DNA from: Trypanosoma brucei gambiense DAL972
Lineage: Eukaryota > Euglenozoa > Kinetoplastea > Trypanosomatida > Trypanosomatidae
Reading direction: 5' to 3'
Assembly (NCBI RefSeq): GCF_000210295.1
Contig: NC_026744.1
Span: 1,488,001 to 1,552,000, forward strand
Length of the DNA: 64,000 nt
The translations under genes and the position numbers were made by a program. Shown piece after piece: positions 9,710-18,965 of this stretch. The notes beneath the pieces are model-generated. The model searched no databases, was not told the DNA's origin, and saw only the letters and a list, made by a program, of their open reading frames with translations. Each line of letters opens with the position of its first letter. The first letter of the stretch is position 1.

Positions 9710-10558
9710 ATGGAAGTTGTTGTAAGTTTTTTAAGTGGATGGGCCGGTGGCATAAGTAACCTGCTCGTCGGTCATCCCTTTGATACCGTAAAAACCTTGA
9801 TGCAAGGCAACAAAGGGGAATATAAAAATTCTCTTCATTGCGCGAAACGTATTGTGATGGAGGGAGGACCCTTTGCCCTCTATAAGGGTGTTATTGCTCC
9901 AATGACGGGAACAGGTGTCGTCATGGCTCTTTACTTTGTTGCTTACGACGCCACCGAAACCCTAATCCGTAAACTGAAGGGTGTGGATTCACTCACTCCA
10001 TTGTCTATGGGTGAAATCATGTTGTGTGGCGGCAGTACTGGAGTGCTTGGGTCCCTGGTACTTGGACCTGCAGAACTCCTGAAAGTTCGACAGCAAACCG
10101 CACTAAGCTCCGGTGCCCGTGGGTCATTGCGTGATGTTATTTTAAATATTTATCGGAAAGAGGGACCATTGGGTTTCACACGTGGGATCGGTGCCACTAT
10201 GCTGCGTGATGTTCCTGGAAGTATGGCCTGGTTTGGGGCCTATGAATACACAAAGTTGCTGTTGTGTAAAAACCCAAAGGATCCTTCTGTAGGCGAGGCA
10301 CTTTTTGCCGGTGGGATGGGAGGTATAGCCGTATGGTCCTTCTCACTTCCTCTCGATTGCATTAAGACACGAGTGCAGGCAAGCTCTGTACCCCTCACTC
10401 CAGTGGTTGCATTTCGTGCTATTTTGAGTGAGCACGGAATCAAGGGATTCTATCGAGGCATCGGTCCAGCGTTACTTCGTGCGTTTCCTGCAAATGCTGC
10501 CTGTTTCGCAGCCCGTGATAAAACGAAGTCCACACTAAACAATCTCTGTGGGATGTAG
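9710..10558 (+). CDS. Mitochondrial carrier family protein (SLC25)
   Basis: 282 residues, the usual size for a carrier. Three repeats of about 95 residues each carry the PX[DE]XX[KR] signature: HPFDTVKTLMQ (repeat 1), GPAELLKVRQQ (repeat 2), LPLDCIKTRVQ (repeat 3), with FYRGIGP-type second-helix motifs. Six transmembrane helices in the mitochondrial inner membrane are expected. Overall it looks most like the carnitine/acylcarnitine and basic amino acid carrier branch (SLC25A20/A29), from motifs such as GPAELLK and GSMAWFGAYEY, but the substrate cannot be fixed from sequence. ATG 9710 sits just after a T-rich tract and AG. Confidence 0.9.
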   Translation: MEVVVSFLSGWAGGISNLLVGHPFDTVKTLMQGNKGEYKNSLHCAKRIVMEGGPFALYKGVIAPMTGTGVVMALYFVAYDATETLIRKLKGVDSLTPLSMGEIMLCGGSTGVLGSLVLGPAELLKVRQQTALSSGARGSLRDVILNIYRKEGPLGFTRGIGATMLRDVPGSMAWFGAYEYTKLLLCKNPKDPSVGEALFAGGMGGIAVWSFSLPLDCIKTRVQASSVPLTPVVAFRAILSEHGIKGFYRGIGPALLRAFPANAACFAARDKTKSTLNNLCGM

Positions 10559-11484
10559 CGTATTCCTGATGATGGTGGAATGTGGACCCCGCTGTTTTTA
10601 ACGGTTATTTATATATGTGTCGTGCCGTGAAAGCGTGATGTGAATTGTCGAATCACGCTGACAGTTTGGCAGGCAAAAGCACTTTGCATTGTCACGTCAC
10701 GTGTAGGGTTTCAGTTCATCATCTATATTTTGTTCTTTCAATTTTTTTTTTCGTCATCTACCGTCCCGTTTCCACTTTCCTTTCCAATTGTCAGTGTTTT
10801 CTCCCTCTCCCTGTTACCGTTGTTCACGGTTTCGGTGCTGGATTTCGGTGATGTAGTGCACTTGATTCCTTATTGCATTCACCCCTCCCCCTTTCCCCGC
10901 CTTCCTCTCTCTCTCTCTCTCTCACTCACATGCACATACCATCATTTTTCATAACCCTCAATCAAAAATAATAATAATAATAATAATCTTTTCTCCTCAT
11001 TGGTCAATTTCTACCCTTGTGTTTAGATTGTTGAAGAACCCTCTGTACTTACTTCACTGCGTAGCAACAATGTTTTCTTGCAAGAGGTATATGGTGTGTT
11101 TTTGTTGTTCGTGGGGAGGGGGAGGGGGGCACAGGTGCTCCACACCCTTTAATTTTTTTCCTGCTACTCATTTTTTTTTGAATTTAAAGAACAACAACAA
11201 CAACAACAACAAAACAAAACAAACAAACTTTAAAGCTACCGGCTGACAAGCAATATCGGGGTGTTAGGCACAAAAAAAACATTATACTTTTTCTCTTCTA
11301 TACCCATCGCTCCCCCCTTTTTTTTTTGTGGGAACAACGTGCCTCTGCGTGCGAGTGAAAGTTTGTTTTACTTCTTTCTTTCTTTGAACCAAAAGTGGGT
11401 ATAACAGAATACAGGTCCACGAATAGGACGCACACCTAAAGCGTATTTTAACTGATAAGAAAAGGAGACTATTTGCATTACCGG
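10559..11484. other. Intergenic spacer with microsatellites
   Basis: 0.93 kb with (CT)n at 10905-10922, (AAT)7 at 10967-10987 and (ACA)n at 11190-11211. A C/T tract at about 11311-11328 is followed by AG-containing leader sequence. ATG-less frames only. Confidence 0.55.
10967..10987. repeat. (AAT)7 microsatellite
   Basis: Seven perfect AAT units directly readable in the spacer downstream of the carrier gene. Confidence 0.85.
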
Positions 11485-13185
11485 ATGAATAATAGCCGCA
11501 TTTGCGTTGCGGTGCGTAAACGCCCAATAGTTGATGTGGACAAGGATATTGTTGTGGCGCAGTCCCCGCATTTGGTTGTTAATGAACCTAAAGTGAAGTA
11601 TGATCTGACGCCATACACGGAGCGGCATCAGTTCACCTATGACTGTGTACTGGATGAGAATTCCAACAACGCACTAGTGTATCAGCACTGCTGCTCAAAG
11701 CTCATTGATACTATATTTAACCAAGGTAACGCTACGTGTTTTGCATACGGTCAGACTGGCAGCGGCAAAACACACACTATGCTGGGTAATGATCACGAGG
11801 CAGGTCTCTACGCTATTGCCGCAAAGGAGATATTTGCACGATCTGCCCCACTGAATTCTGACGTTTATGTTTCATTTTACGAGATTTACGGTCGGAAGAT
11901 ATTTGACCTTCTGAACAACAAAGAAAAGTTAGTTGCCCGTGAGGACGCGGACAAGGTCATAAACATATGTGGGTTAACGGAACACAAGGTAACAGACATT
12001 CAGGGGCTTTTTGACATCATTTCACGTGGAAGTACTTACCGTGCGGCTGGCCAAACAAGCGCTAACAACGAGAGTAGCCGGTCACATGCCGTACTACAGA
12101 TAGAGGTACGTGACCCTAATAATCGACGTGGTAAATCTATTGGGCGTATATCTTTTATTGACTTGGCTGGAAATGAGCGAGGAGCGGATACCTTTGACTG
12201 CGACCGCAAGACGCGTATGGAGGGAGCGGAGATCAACAAGTCTCTCCTTGCCTTAAAAGAATGTATTAGGGCATTGGGAATGGGCAAGTCGCACGTTCCA
12301 TTTCGTGGCTCTATTCTCACAGAGGTGCTGCGGGACTCATTTGTTGGTAATAGCCGTACAACAATGATCGCAACCATTTCTCCCACGTCAACTCACTGCG
12401 TGAACACCCTCAACACACTTCGGTACACTCAACGTGTAAAGGATCTCGGTGGTGAGGCAAAAGCAGCGCCGAATGAAAAGGCAGAGCGCCGTCCCGTGAG
12501 GAGATCGAAACTATTCGAGGCACCGCCACCTCTCAAGGCTCGCCCAGAATGGGTTGACAACTTTAGCGCTAACGATGAGGAGCGCGGCGCGGAAGAAGAG
12601 GCCAACAACCAAGCTGATGTCTCGAAAGCACCACCAAAACCTCGTGCCAATAAAATGGTCGGTAGCGGAGCAACTGGAGGCGGGGCACCGTCGGCTGGCG
12701 GCGCCAACAGGGGTCGGCCACCAAAGCGTGAGGTGGTTGTACGGGACCCGAAGATCGCAACGATTGTTCAAAATCACATCTCAGCTCTTGATGATGATAG
12801 TGATGAAACTGATGAGGATGAAGAAGAGGCGCCAGCAGCAGGTGCTGTGCTAGATGCCTTGGCCAAGAGTGAAGAGAAGCAGGTGCGCAAAGTTCATGCC
12901 CATGTTGTGGAAGAAATCGCCAAAGCAGAAGAGAAACTGGTGGCTCTGCACCGTCGACACATTGACGCTAAAATGACAGGCATTAAGGATGAGATACGTG
13001 CCATCCAGGCTTTTGAAGAGTCTGACTCTGTAGATGAGTACGTGGGTCGTGTTCGCACTCTGCTGGTGAAGCAAAAGCAAGATGTGGAAACAATTCTTGA
13101 TTTGCTTAACGGTATCACTGGCATGCTCCGTGAGGAAGAAGAACTTTCTTGCACCCTGAACTCTTCCATGAAGAGACGCAATTAA
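11485..13185 (+). CDS. Kinesin-13 family motor protein lacking an N-terminal neck
   Basis: 566 residues from ATG 11485 (an upstream frame extension has no ATG). The motor starts almost at residue 5: ICVAVRKRP. P-loop AYGQTGSGKTHTM has K95, switch I is SSRSH and switch II is DLAGNE. INKSLLALKECIRALG followed by HVPFRGS and LTEVLRDSF is the kinesin-13 (MCAK/KIF2) signature. Family members depolymerise microtubules. The loop-2 KVD finger is KYD here (38-40). After about residue 325 come a Pro/Ala/Gly-rich linker, an acidic stretch (DDDSDETDEDEEE) and a C-terminal helical, coiled-coil-like region. Kinetoplastids have several kinesin-13 paralogues with nuclear, cytoplasmic or flagellar roles; which one this is cannot be decided here. 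Confidence 0.92.
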   Translation: MNNSRICVAVRKRPIVDVDKDIVVAQSPHLVVNEPKVKYDLTPYTERHQFTYDCVLDENSNNALVYQHCCSKLIDTIFNQGNATCFAYGQTGSGKTHTMLGNDHEAGLYAIAAKEIFARSAPLNSDVYVSFYEIYGRKIFDLLNNKEKLVAREDADKVINICGLTEHKVTDIQGLFDIISRGSTYRAAGQTSANNESSRSHAVLQIEVRDPNNRRGKSIGRISFIDLAGNERGADTFDCDRKTRMEGAEINKSLLALKECIRALGMGKSHVPFRGSILTEVLRDSFVGNSRTTMIATISPTSTHCVNTLNTLRYTQRVKDLGGEAKAAPNEKAERRPVRRSKLFEAPPPLKARPEWVDNFSANDEERGAEEEANNQADVSKAPPKPRANKMVGSGATGGGAPSAGGANRGRPPKREVVVRDPKIATIVQNHISALDDDSDETDEDEEEAPAAGAVLDALAKSEEKQVRKVHAHVVEEIAKAEEKLVALHRRHIDAKMTGIKDEIRAIQAFEESDSVDEYVGRVRTLLVKQKQDVETILDLLNGITGMLREEEELSCTLNSSMKRRN

Positions 13186-14850
13186 ATTTTCGAGCTTTCT
13201 TCAATTTCAATGCTCTCAGTTGAAAGGTAAATATATATGTTTATACATATATAAAGGGGTATAGAAGTTGCCCCTAGAGGTGGCGAACGGTTGGTATTTT
13301 ATTGGGGGGGGGGCGTGTGGTTCTTTTGTTTTTTTCTCTCCCCCTCCTTAAGTTTCATTCTTTTTCTCTTACGTTCTATTTTTGAAAAAAAAAACCTCTC
13401 GGAGCTTCATTAATGTTATTGTTATTTCGTTTCACATATTCTGGAGTTCTGACTTTTTAAAGTTTTCCCGCCGGGAAGTACGGCATCCGACGTTTAACGC
13501 TGGATGACGTGTTTTACTATGATGAGAGAAGAGAAGGTTGCCCGATTCCTCTTCCAAGGGAAATAAGGAAACAGAGAGGCAAAAGGGGGAGATAAATGCA
13601 TACAACCATTTATTATTGAACGTGAAGGGGTAGAGTGCGAAATTGTTACCTCCCTGTGTGGTGCGTATCTTTCGATATATTGAAGTAATGATGCCGTTCG
13701 CGCACGCTCACATCGTTCACGAAAATGCAATCAATCAATACATTCACATCGACACCCACGTAGCGATAGGAATGACAGCGGGCGGGGGAGAGTAAAAAGA
13801 AATATATTGAACTGAATTAAATGGAAGGAAAAGAATGACGGAAAACAAAAAGAAGGAACGGGAGAGATATTAGTGCGAGTTAGTTGGGTGTTAGTCATGT
13901 TGAAAAGTAAAGAAGAGTATGGTTGACGGAGGAGGAGGAGGTTGGAGGGTGGAGGAAGTAAAAAAGGATATGGATGTTGCGATTTGATGTTTTCGTTTCT
14001 CCCTTATATTTTTGTGCACCTACTCGAGTGCGCGTGTTGGGCGAAGGAAAGAAGGGAGGAGGCAAATACGAAGGGAGTACGTTAGTATATGAAGAGAAGG
14101 AAGTGGGTTTGTAAATGCATGGATCACTAATGTTTGACGATAAGGTCCCTTGTTCTGCCCATTTTATTGTCCTATATTTATTGACTTGCTTTCCCTTTCT
14201 TTTGCGTTCTTTTTAGAGCCAAACCCACTGACTTCTGTCCCTACTAAATTGGATCGTTACACTTCTTCCTGGACGCAATGGACACGCATTTCAATGTTAC
14301 ACAATGTTTTTATTTTGTTTGTTGTTTTAGTAACACCGTCCTTCACTTTCCCGTACTTAGCACTGGTGTAGCCAGTGTTGGATATCTACTGTCGCGCGGG
14401 ACACGATTGCACGTGTTTGGCTTCCCTTTTCCTCCAGATCGGTACCCCTCTTTTACGTAATTATTCCTCCTCCCCCTTCCCTCTTCTCGTGGCTCACATG
14501 ACTTCCGAGTTCGATGCCATTTCGTCTCAACACGGACTGCTGCGATTGACTGTTGCATCTGTTATCGCTTCCACCGTCGCTGTTCCCTGTTAAAGCAAAC
14601 CTGTAAATACCTTACATTATCACTTCTTTTTATTTTTTTTTTAATTACCGTCCTTTTCCTTCTCTCCCTTCGTTTTTCTACTGTATGGTCCCTATTCGAT
14701 TACGACTGCTGACTGAACGGAAGCTACGCTTTGTGTAGGGTTGGTTGAGGTAAACCTGCCACCGAGCGCGGTGTGTTGTGTTGCTCACTTACCTAGGGAA
14801 GGGACTGCAAGGTGAACACCAAGGGCGTTTGCGTTTGAGGGAGAGATAAT
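13186..14850. other. Intergenic spacer, 1.67 kb
   Basis: A small hairpin at 13232-13253 just after the kinesin stop, a G10 run at 13304-13313, a purine-rich stretch at about 13780-14110, then a pyrimidine-rich half with T-runs near 14628-14642. Several short frames (for example 14150-14593) are low complexity. No gene seen. Confidence 0.5.
13232..13253. repeat. Small AT-rich inverted repeat in the kinesin 3' UTR
   Basis: Arms TATATATGT and ACATATATA separated by TTAT, 46 nt after the kinesin stop codon. Confidence 0.6.
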
Positions 14851-16821
14851 ATGCCTCTCTGCTGTTGTAAAGATGAAAACAACAGTACTGTTGATAAGAT
14901 ACCGGACACCATTGAAACAGGTGAAGTGGTGCTGAAGCGTTGTGCCCCTCCGGTGCTTACGCGTGATGATTTTGTCGAGGTTCAAGTACATGTCAATGTA
15001 TATAGTCTTCTGAAGCGAAATGGCTGCTTTAAGAAAATAGGTATGGGAGTATTTCACTGCGGTATCGTTGTCTACGGAATCGAGTGGGGTTACGGTGAGT
15101 GTATGGATCCCAACACTGCATCAGGTCTTTTTTGCGTCTGCCCCGGTCATGCAGCTGGGTCGCTGTATCGCACTATATGTCTAGGCGTCACTACCCGCTC
15201 CCCAGAGCAGGTGGACACAATTCTTCACAGACTAGAGAATGAGTGGCGCAGTGCGGACTATCACATCCTTGCTCACAACTGCAACCACTTTGCACAACGT
15301 TTCTGCGACATGCTTTCTACTGTGCAAAAGTTACAGTTACCTGCATGGTGCAATCGTGCGGCACGTGTGTGCAACAAGGTCGTACCGCGACGACTGGCTT
15401 CATATATTCATCGTATGATGGACGAGCCCCCTCCTAAAGCGACACCTGCAGCACCGTCACGCGTAAGGGAACTTCCAACCTCGGTCATACCACCATTATG
15501 GTATAATTATTACTGTGTTTCGAAAAACCCACGGTACGTTACAATACAAAACACGGAGTCGGAGAGGCTGTTCTTCATGCGAGAGAACGGAGATACACCG
15601 CAAGACAAAAAACGATTTGGCGTACAACAGCCTCGTGTGCCTAAGACGAGGGCAGTCGTTCCCAAAATATCCATCGTGCGACGAGGTGGTGTCGGCGTAG
15701 CAGAATGGAGCACGCTTCGTGAAGGTAGTGCCCCACCACCAGCTCCCAAACGGCGTGGTACAAACGTTACGGACAGTCTTGCTATGAAAGATAAAAGTAA
15801 CAGAGTCTGCAACGGTGAGTCTTCTTCTGCTTCAGATAGTGAACCTTCAGGGGTTCTAGATAAACACTCGACGTCTGTAAGGGTTGTTGATTCCCTACGG
15901 TATATTCGTGGTGGAAGTGTGTCTGGTGCGAACACGGATCGTAGAGCGCCAAGTGGCTCGTCGAAGGAGACCCCAGGAGACCGAATCGATCCAGAAGAGA
16001 GCGATGATGAAGATGATGCGTTGTATAGCTCCGAGGATGGGGCGACCATAAGGATAGAAAGGAAGCTCGAAACAGGAAGTTCTCGTACAGATACATCAAG
16101 TACACCAACGGATGAGCATCGCGCTTTCGAAGGGGGTGTTGTTCTCCCCAATGCCGTGTTAGCCTCAGACTTCTCATCTGCGGAGGCTTCTCTAAACGAT
16201 GCACGTGAGTGTAGGGAGGGCTTTAATGGAGCGGAGCAACTCATGAGAAGCAACGACACCGTCAGCCACGTGATTCATGTGCATCATGGTAAAATACTTA
16301 GGAGCGTCAACCAGAGTCAAACACGGGATTCTGCGGGTCAGACATCATTCGTTGACTCAGCAAGAGGCGTTACAGCAATAAAGACGATTGCACCGTCACT
16401 GACAGTCACTTCTATATCTCAAGCATATGGTTCAGGAGATCGTACACGCAACGAAATATCTCGGAGTAGTATTGGCATGCATGGCAGCAGTTGTGGTCTC
16501 AGAGACCTCTCGTTGCCATCAACCAGACGATGTGGAGAAGGCAGTGATTTACCTGATGGCGGGGTTGTAGGTTTTTCTTCTGCACCCGCGAGTCGGGCAA
16601 TGTGTAATGATAGCGTGACAGTGGAGTTGCAGCATGAGGAGAATGGCGATTTGTATAGTGATCCTGGAGGTGGGAGGATTGCAGGGGTTGATAGCTCGCT
16701 ATTTCACACATCGGTATCGTCGACAAAAGGAGGCTCCCTATCAAATAACTTACCAAATCCGCTCCTAGCACTAAATAAGAGACTTGGACCTCATATGAGA
16801 ACTTACTCTTCGCCATTCTAA
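14851..16821 (+). CDS. PPPDE/DeSI-like putative cysteine isopeptidase with long disordered tail
   Basis: 656 residues. Residues about 40-160 form a PPPDE (DUF862) domain. The catalytic His is H69 in GVFHCGIVVYG and the catalytic Cys is C144 in LAHNCNHFAQRFC, with the family's GYGE and FCDML flanks. DeSI-type members remove SUMO or related modifiers, or act as deubiquitinases or protein S-depalmitoylases; the substrate here is unknown. The N-terminus MPLCCCK has three adjacent Cys and could be palmitoylated (inference). Residues about 190-656 are Ser/Arg/Asp-rich, with acidic patches such as ESDDEDD, and appear disordered. The domain is at the very N-terminus, as in other DeSI proteins, but the total length is about three times that of human DESI1/2. 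Confidence 0.88.
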   Translation: MPLCCCKDENNSTVDKIPDTIETGEVVLKRCAPPVLTRDDFVEVQVHVNVYSLLKRNGCFKKIGMGVFHCGIVVYGIEWGYGECMDPNTASGLFCVCPGHAAGSLYRTICLGVTTRSPEQVDTILHRLENEWRSADYHILAHNCNHFAQRFCDMLSTVQKLQLPAWCNRAARVCNKVVPRRLASYIHRMMDEPPPKATPAAPSRVRELPTSVIPPLWYNYYCVSKNPRYVTIQNTESERLFFMRENGDTPQDKKRFGVQQPRVPKTRAVVPKISIVRRGGVGVAEWSTLREGSAPPPAPKRRGTNVTDSLAMKDKSNRVCNGESSSASDSEPSGVLDKHSTSVRVVDSLRYIRGGSVSGANTDRRAPSGSSKETPGDRIDPEESDDEDDALYSSEDGATIRIERKLETGSSRTDTSSTPTDEHRAFEGGVVLPNAVLASDFSSAEASLNDARECREGFNGAEQLMRSNDTVSHVIHVHHGKILRSVNQSQTRDSAGQTSFVDSARGVTAIKTIAPSLTVTSISQAYGSGDRTRNEISRSSIGMHGSSCGLRDLSLPSTRRCGEGSDLPDGGVVGFSSAPASRAMCNDSVTVELQHEENGDLYSDPGGGRIAGVDSSLFHTSVSSTKGGSLSNNLPNPLLALNKRLGPHMRTYSSPF

Positions 16822-18965
16822 TGGGGTACAGCAGCATTCTTCCTTTTCTTCCCATCCTTCTTTAGTCCTCCATGATGCATGTACCTTCTCGCTCCTGTTA
16901 TATGCTAAATTTCCCAACCCCCTAACCCCCTACCCCCACCTCCACACTCCTGTAGAGTATTGCTGTACTGCATGGAAAGCTTCCACTGCTGTGGTGTCCA
17001 CGGCAATTTTTTTTCTGTTTTTGTTTTTTCTTTTCTCTCTTCCTATTGCTTGTGTTTCTTTTCACACGATTGGGTATGATTATTGTGTTTTGTATCGGCT
17101 CCGTTGATATCACATCTCTCAGTAGGTATTATATCCACGTTGAGTAGGTCTGGAATGTGGGGCAGAGACGATTTGTTGCGACTGATATTCGTCGAGGGAA
17201 GATGGAGGGAAAGGCTGAAAAAAAAATGTGTAATAAATATGTGTTTCTGTGCGTAATTTAGATGAGTATTGAATGTTAGTCGTTTATTCTGTGCGCTGGT
17301 TTGCCTTCTGTAGTGAATCCGTTTCTTTTACATTTTTCGTGTAAATATATATATGTATACACGTGGGTTAGTTATTTTGCCTTATTGTTGGCGGATGGCT
17401 TCAGTAGTGTGATCCGAAAGGAGATTGAGGAAACAAGACACTCACCAAAACCTCGTCCTTTTCACCATACAAGGATAAAAACATTTTTTTTTTTACCAAC
17501 GTGCTTGCATGAACAAACAGCAGAAAAAAAAAGATGTACTTGTCGATTTCGTGTGCATGTTGATGCGTGCTTCTTTATGTAACGCAGAACAATTTCCATC
17601 GTTGAGGTACTTGTATGGTTTCTGAAATTTCTTTAAAGATGTGGGGGTTTGTTTAATCGCCAATGGGGGAGCAATTATTCCTTACCATGCCGCACGGCTC
17701 CATTTTTTTCTTTTTCTCACCGCTATCATGCTTCATTTTGTGACCTTCTTTTGATTTCTTTTTTGTTGTTGTTGTTCTTCTTTGAACCACTTGCCGAGAG
17801 AAAAAAAAATGAAGTGTAACTCTATAATGAAGCCTTTCCACCACATACTTTTTTTGAAGGGGGTTGAAAGAAGGGAGGGTGGGAGTCGGAGGAGAGTACA
17901 TTTGGGAACGAAGATCAGGAGTTTGGAAAGATTTACCTTTAAATGAGATGTCTTTGGACGTGAAGCGTGTAATTATACCTGTTTAGAAATAAATATGAAT
18001 CAGCATGTGTGCCGCTGCGTATTCATTATGTTCTTTCCTTATTCATGAGTCTGCCAAAGCTGGAGAGAGGACTAAAGTATAATAGAGCAAAATAAATGAG
18101 TAGAGAAGAAAGCAATCAATAATGGCAAATGGTTAGTAATTTATGCAGACAGAGACACACAAACAGCAAATGCACTTTCATACCCCTGTGGCATTGCTTG
18201 AGATTTAGCCAACTTTTGATGTTTGTTTGTTTGTTTGGTTGATTGTTCTTTTCCATTTTTTTTCTTATTTTGCCGGTTGTAAAGCCTTTGGGGTTGGCCG
18301 CGTTTAATACGCGGGGCATAGTCAAGGGGAGGCTCTTTTTTTTTTGTCTGTGCAATGCGTTTGTATGTGTGTGTGTGGAAGTGTAGCGCAATGAGATTCT
18401 CAATGCCTTTTATGAGAATGGATAGGCGACCGTTTCCAAATATCCTCGTCGTCCAGCCCCCAGTTATGAGTTCCCATGTATTGGAAGTAACTCTTAATTT
18501 CTTTTTGTTATCACTGTTTTTTTCTTTTTCTTTTTCTTTTTTTGTGATGGGGAAAGTACAGCTGCAAAACAAGGAGAAAAGAAATAAGAGATATTGTTTG
18601 TTGATAGCGGGGGGGGGAAGAAAGTGGAATTACGGGTATTTTTTTCCTTTGTTTCTTACTGTGGAAGAAGAGGTTAGATGGAGGAAGGATGAGTTGAAGA
18701 TGCCGTCAGAGGGAATGTACGTTTTTGATATATAAATAATGAGGTATTACAAATGCCTGTGAGCCTCTTTGAAATGACTTATTATTCCCTCTTGGATCCC
18801 AAGCATTGTGAATGTTTTTTTTTTAATTTGCAGTTGCACGTCTCCAATTTTTTCGATGCGTCGCCGCAGCTTGCACCGTCTTTTTTTTTTCTGATGTTTT
18901 AACCGCAAAACCTTTTTGTCTTTTTTAGCGTTAGCTATACACAACTGCCTGCGAAGTCAGTCCCC
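16822..18965. other. Long intergenic spacer, 2.1 kb
   Basis: No coding frame with an ATG and plausible composition is seen. Many T-runs and A-runs (for example around 17484-17493, 18333-18345 and 18815-18824). The T-rich region before 18940 leads to AG near 18959 and the next ATG at 18966. Long enough to hide a small non-coding RNA, but I see no tRNA or obvious snoRNA pattern. Confidence 0.45.

Noticed and set aside
15510..16259. 249-codon antisense frame in the PPPDE gene
   Set aside because: Ser-rich shadow of a low-complexity sense region; no upstream splice signals on the minus strand.
16822..18965. A-runs in spacers as tails of retroposons (ingi/RIME/SIDER)
   Set aside because: No recognisable retroposon 5' motif, target-site duplication or coding remnant was found; A- and T-runs are spread through all spacers. 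A similarity search would be needed to exclude degenerate SIDER copies.
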